A DNA stretch of 64,000 bases from Taxillus chinensis (taxonomy: Eukaryota; Streptophyta; Magnoliopsida; Santalales; Loranthaceae), in assembly GCA_023512835.1 (NCBI GenBank), contig CM042088.1, forward strand, positions 37,418,664 through 37,482,663. The letters run 5' to 3'. How positions within the stretch are numbered: the stretch's first letter is position 1; every line of letters starts with the position of its first letter. The position numbers and the translations under genes are program-made. This document shows, in pieces, positions 63,765 through 64,000 of this stretch. The notes below the pieces were generated by a model. That model saw nothing but the letters and a program-made list of their open reading frames with translations, ran no database searches and was not told where the DNA came from.

Positions 63765-64000
63765 TGCTAAATTTCTTAATAATTTTTTAAAAACAGAATG
63801 TTAATTAATAAATTAGTTATTGAAAAATTTTAAATACCCAGTGAATAATTGATTATTAAAAATTAATTATTATAAACATACCAAACATTTTTATTCACTA
63901 ATTATTAATTAATAATTTTTAAGAAAATTAGCTTTCATAATAATTTTTTATTCGCTAATTATTTCTTAATAATTATGTATTAGCTAATAAATAGTTTTTG
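63765..64000. other. AT-rich end of the window
   Basis: It is rich in TTAATAATT-type strings with several short inverted repeats (for example CTAATTATT and AATAATTAG-like pairs). No gene is seen. Confidence 0.5.

Overview
The window is plant nuclear DNA, almost certainly from an angiosperm and probably a woody dicot. It has intron-split genes with GT-AG junctions, Ty1/copia elements with plant-type primer sites, hAT, Mutator-like and PIF/Harbinger-like DNA transposons, long microsatellites and AT-rich intergenic DNA. Nothing bacterial is present. Most open frames are chance frames in repeats. I support three host genes, one decayed host pseudogene and one captured gene fragment.

Layout. (1) 432-10334, plus strand: the last four exons of an unrecognised acidic, probably nuclear protein. 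Its 9 kb intron holds a decayed copia element (about 825-9098), itself broken by three hAT elements with 8-bp target duplications; one carries a dead BED/DUF659 transposase. (2) 10650-13200: a tandem duplication, a Mutator-like element with a 9-bp target duplication (11467-12446) and AT-rich repeats. (3) 14436-17590, minus strand: a pseudogene of a WD40-cyclophilin (CYP71/PPWD1 type). (4) 21508-28985, plus strand: a complete TRM10-type tRNA guanine-9 methyltransferase gene. Its second intron holds a 5.4 kb copia element that in turn contains a leucine-rich-repeat receptor fragment. (5) 29451-30255: a non-autonomous GC-cored DNA element with a relative at 62628-63764. (6) 33064-37998, minus strand: a full-length decayed copia element with target duplication GATTT. 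(7) 43448-44420 and 45940-46352: two elements with GAGCACT ends and TAA duplications; the first contains a G-rich minisatellite.

(8) 44517-57617: a 1.15 kb inverted repeat whose arms lie 10.7 kb apart. The space between is filled by a nest of related LTR-like repeats, a 5S rRNA-derived segment resembling a Cassandra-type TRIM, and a SIRE-like solo LTR with a target duplication. (9) 59231-60581, plus strand: a heavy-metal-associated isoprenylated plant protein (HIPP) gene with a CxxC metal-binding domain and a C-terminal CaaX box.

The three host genes have no evident functional link. The history of the window is mainly repeated, nested transposon insertion into introns and intergenic DNA. The most unusual structures are the interrupted inverted repeat, the hAT family with parent and derivatives side by side in one intron, and the 5S-derived repeat.
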